Below are positions 23,131 to 25,046 of a DNA stretch of 25,046 nt, piece after piece. This DNA comes from an uncultured Gammaproteobacteria bacterium (lineage in GTDB: Bacteria > Pseudomonadota > Gammaproteobacteria > PS1 > Pseudothioglobaceae). Below the pieces are notes generated by a model that was given only the letters and a program-made list of their open reading frames with translations, did not search any database and had not been told where the DNA came from. The translations under genes and the position numbers were made by a program. Position 1 is the stretch's first letter. Every line of letters starts with the position of its first letter. The stretch is from the NCBI GenBank assembly GCA_929200175.1, contig CAKMYR010000006.1, forward strand, positions 1 to 25,046, given 5' to 3'.

Positions 23131-24144
23131 ATGTCATCATTCAATTACATAAAATCAGGAGTGGATATTGCCAAAGGCAATGAACTGGTTGATAACATTA
23201 AACCTATAGCTAAATCAACTTTTAGAGAAGGTGTTTTGTCTTCTATTGGCGGTTTTGGCGCTATGTTTGAATTAGCAAATAAAAAATACAAAAATCCTGT
23301 TTTAGTATCTAGCACTGATGGAGTAGGCACTAAACTAAAGTTGGCAAACAGATTAGGTGATCACAGCACTATCGGCATAGATTTAGTCGCTATGTGTGTT
23401 AATGATATTATAGTTCAAGGAGCAGAACCTTTATTCTTTTTAGATTATTATGCTACTAGTAAACTAGAATCTGAAATAGCTCTTGATGTAATAAAAGGTA
23501 TAGCTAATGGCTGTAAACAATCAAACTGCGCATTAATAGGTGGAGAAACTGCTGAGATGCCGGGCATTTATTCAGGCAATGAATATGATCTTGCTGGTTT
23601 TTGTGTTGGCATTGTTGATAAAAATAAAATAATAGATGGCTCTAAAATTGAAAAAGGAGATAGTATTGTTGCCTTAGCTTCTTCTGGCTCTCATTCAAAC
23701 GGATATTCTCTGATTAAAAAAATTTTAAATGACTATAATGAATTAGAAAATATAGATGGAAAACTACTAAAAAGCCTTATTAATCCTACTAAAATATATG
23801 TTAAATTAATACTTTCAATTATAGAAAAATTTTCAATTCATGCTATTTCGCATATAACTGGTGGTGGGCTTATAGAAAATATCCCTAGAGTTATTCCAAA
23901 AGAATTAGCTGCAATAATTGATACTAATTCTTGGGAATTACCAGCAATATTTCAATTTTTACAAGAAAAAGGAAATATTGAAATAGAAGAAATGCATAAT
24001 GTATTTAATTGTGGGGTTGGAATGGTAATAATATTACCAAAACAACAAAGCCAAAAAGTTGTTGATTATATTAATAAACTAGGAGAAAAAGCTTGGATAA
24101 TAGGCAGAATTGGTGAAAATAAAGGAAGTCAAATTGTTATATAG
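23131..24144 (+). CDS. purM: Phosphoribosylformylglycinamidine cyclo-ligase (AIR synthetase)
   Basis: PurM closes the imidazole ring of aminoimidazole ribotide, the fifth step of purine synthesis. The 337-residue product has family motifs: GVDIAKGNELV (9-19), STDGVGTKLKLA (61-72), GIDLVAMCVNDIIVQGAEP (81-99), GGETAEMPGIYSG (137-149) and a C-terminal NCGVGMVIILPK segment. Length is typical (about 345). It overlaps purN by about eleven bases. Its -10 box TATACT ends only ten bases before the ATG, giving a possible leader of about four bases. Confidence 0.96.
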   Translation: MSSFNYIKSGVDIAKGNELVDNIKPIAKSTFREGVLSSIGGFGAMFELANKKYKNPVLVSSTDGVGTKLKLANRLGDHSTIGIDLVAMCVNDIIVQGAEPLFFLDYYATSKLESEIALDVIKGIANGCKQSNCALIGGETAEMPGIYSGNEYDLAGFCVGIVDKNKIIDGSKIEKGDSIVALASSGSHSNGYSLIKKILNDYNELENIDGKLLKSLINPTKIYVKLILSIIEKFSIHAISHITGGGLIENIPRVIPKELAAIIDTNSWELPAIFQFLQEKGNIEIEEMHNVFNCGVGMVIILPKQQSQKVVDYINKLGEKAWIIGRIGENKGSQIVI

Positions 24145-24700
24145 TGTTGTTGTTTTAATATCTGGTTATGGCTCAAATTTACAATCAATTATTGATAACG
24201 CTAATGATATTGGAATAAAAATTGATTGTGTAATTAGTAATAAAAAAAATGCTTATGGTATTGAAAGAGCAAAAAAAAATAATATTAAGACTGAAATTAT
24301 TGAAAATAATAAGTTTGAATCAAAATTCCAATTTGAACAAAAACTAGCTGAAATAATTAATAAAATTAAACCAACTTTGATAATCCTCGCTGGATTTATG
24401 TATATTTTAAGTGCTGGCTTTATTAATCAATTTAAAGACAAAATTATTAATATCCATCCATCTCTTTTGCCAAAATTTAAAGGACTTAATACTCATAAAC
24501 GAGCACTTGAAGCAGGCGAAAAAATACATGGAGCCAGCGTGCATTTTGTTACAAATCAAGTAGATTCTGGTAGAATAATAATGCAAAAGTCAATTAAGAT
24601 TGAAAAAAATGATGATTTTAAGACTTTAGCAAAAAAAGTATTAATTGAAGAACATATTTTATATCCATTAGCAATTAAAAAAATATTAAAAAATTTATGA
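24134..24700 (+). CDS. purN: Phosphoribosylglycinamide formyltransferase
   Basis: PurN adds a formyl group from 10-formyl-THF to glycinamide ribotide, step three of purine synthesis. The product has the GXGSNL phosphate loop (GYGSNLQSII), the catalytic Asn106, His108 and Asp144 in INIHPSLLPKFKG and NQVDSG, and LAGFMYILS. I choose the TTG at 24134 because AAGGAA (24122-24127) lies just upstream and this start gives 188 residues with the catalytic positions numbered as in E. coli. TTG 24110 and GTG 24113 are in frame but lack a good ribosome site. It overlaps purM and the next gene, so the three are a coupled set. A run of nine A residues is at 24271-24279. Confidence 0.92.
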   Translation: MLYSVVVLISGYGSNLQSIIDNANDIGIKIDCVISNKKNAYGIERAKKNNIKTEIIENNKFESKFQFEQKLAEIINKIKPTLIILAGFMYILSAGFINQFKDKIINIHPSLLPKFKGLNTHKRALEAGEKIHGASVHFVTNQVDSGRIIMQKSIKIEKNDDFKTLAKKVLIEEHILYPLAIKKILKNL

Positions 24701-25046
24701 TGAAAAGATATATTAATTTTTGCTTAACTATAATCACATTATCGCTTTTATCTTTACCATCTTTGGCTATTAAATTACATACTGCAACCTACTCATTGTC
24801 TGCTGGGATGGAAATTGGAAAAGAGCAAAGAATCCTAAAAAAACAAGGTGACAAATATCATTATAAGTCTAAAACAGAAACTGTTGGTATTGCAAAAATA
24901 TTTAAAAATTATCAAGTACAAGCTGAATCAATATTTAGTTTATCAGGGGATACTTTAAAAGCTCATAGCTATAAATATTTAGAGAAGTCAGGTAAAAAAA
25001 TTAAAAAAAACATAGATATAAATTTAGAAAAAAATACTATAGATCC
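24697..25046 (+). CDS. DUF3108-family periplasmic protein (5' part, cut by the window edge)
   Basis: The frame is open from ATG 24697 (or 24700) to the right edge, giving about 116 residues. The sequence begins with a signal peptide (MKRYINFCLTIITLSLLSLPSLA) followed by a beta-rich start, LHTATYSLSAGMEIGKEQRILKKQ, and the KTETVGIAKIFKNYQVQAES stretch. This fits DUF3108, a family of periplasmic proteins commonly encoded after purN in gammaproteobacteria. No function is established. The first ATG overlaps the purN TGA (ATGA at 24697-24700), so it is in the purM-purN transcript. Confidence 0.72.
   Translation, partial: MMKRYINFCLTIITLSLLSLPSLAIKLHTATYSLSAGMEIGKEQRILKKQGDKYHYKSKTETVGIAKIFKNYQVQAESIFSLSGDTLKAHSYKYLEKSGKKIKKNIDINLEKNTID

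Noticed and set aside
1..25046. CRISPR array, insertion sequence, prophage or toxin-antitoxin pair
   Set aside because: No spaced direct repeats, transposase, integrase or matching small gene pairs were seen.

Overview
This window is a compact, A+T-rich bacterial chromosome segment with almost no intergenic space. It carries 25 protein genes (two cut by the window edges) and one tRNA. BamC, Hda, trifunctional CysG and the bamC-dapA pairing point to a gammaproteobacterium. The low GC, compactness and conserved housekeeping content would suit the SUP05/Thioglobus sulfur-oxidiser group or a related streamlined or symbiotic lineage, but no gene proves this. I saw no insertion sequence, prophage, CRISPR array or broken gene.

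Layout. Bases 1-3872 (+): the end of a lipid A acyltransferase, rpsO, prfB (RF2 without the programmed frameshift), hisI, hisE and tatABC. Bases 3917-7835 (-): dapA-bamC-ligA, with an unusual LigA. Bases 7922-13655 (-): a tight five-gene run serB-ccmF-ccmI-dapE-trmD mixing serine, cytochrome c, lysine/peptidoglycan and tRNA modification functions. A tRNA-Leu(UAG) lies at 13798-13882 (-). Bases 14016-14783 (+): a single-domain voltage-gated cation channel with an acidic selectivity filter, convergent with a secreted S41-type peptidase (14787-16091, -).

The most interesting region is 16183-20400 (+). It is a five-gene cluster: a secreted DUF2141 protein, an ABC ATPase, a MacB/LolE-type permease, a LolA-like periplasmic protein and a predicted outer-membrane beta-barrel. 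Together these could form a route from inner membrane to outer membrane for a lipid or lipoprotein. It diverges from the S41 peptidase across a perfect 9-bp dyad that holds a -10 box for each direction.

The rest is cysG (-), hda and pgsA (-, overlapping TAATG), then divergent purM-purN-DUF3108 (+), the last running off the right edge. Functions represented are envelope building (LpxL, BamC, PgsA, DapA/DapE, the five-gene cluster), protein export (Tat), cytochrome c maturation (CcmF/CcmI), siroheme synthesis (CysG), purine and histidine synthesis, translation (RpsO, RF2, TrmD, tRNA-Leu) and replication (LigA, Hda). Siroheme plus c-type cytochromes would suit a sulfur metabolism, but that is inference.
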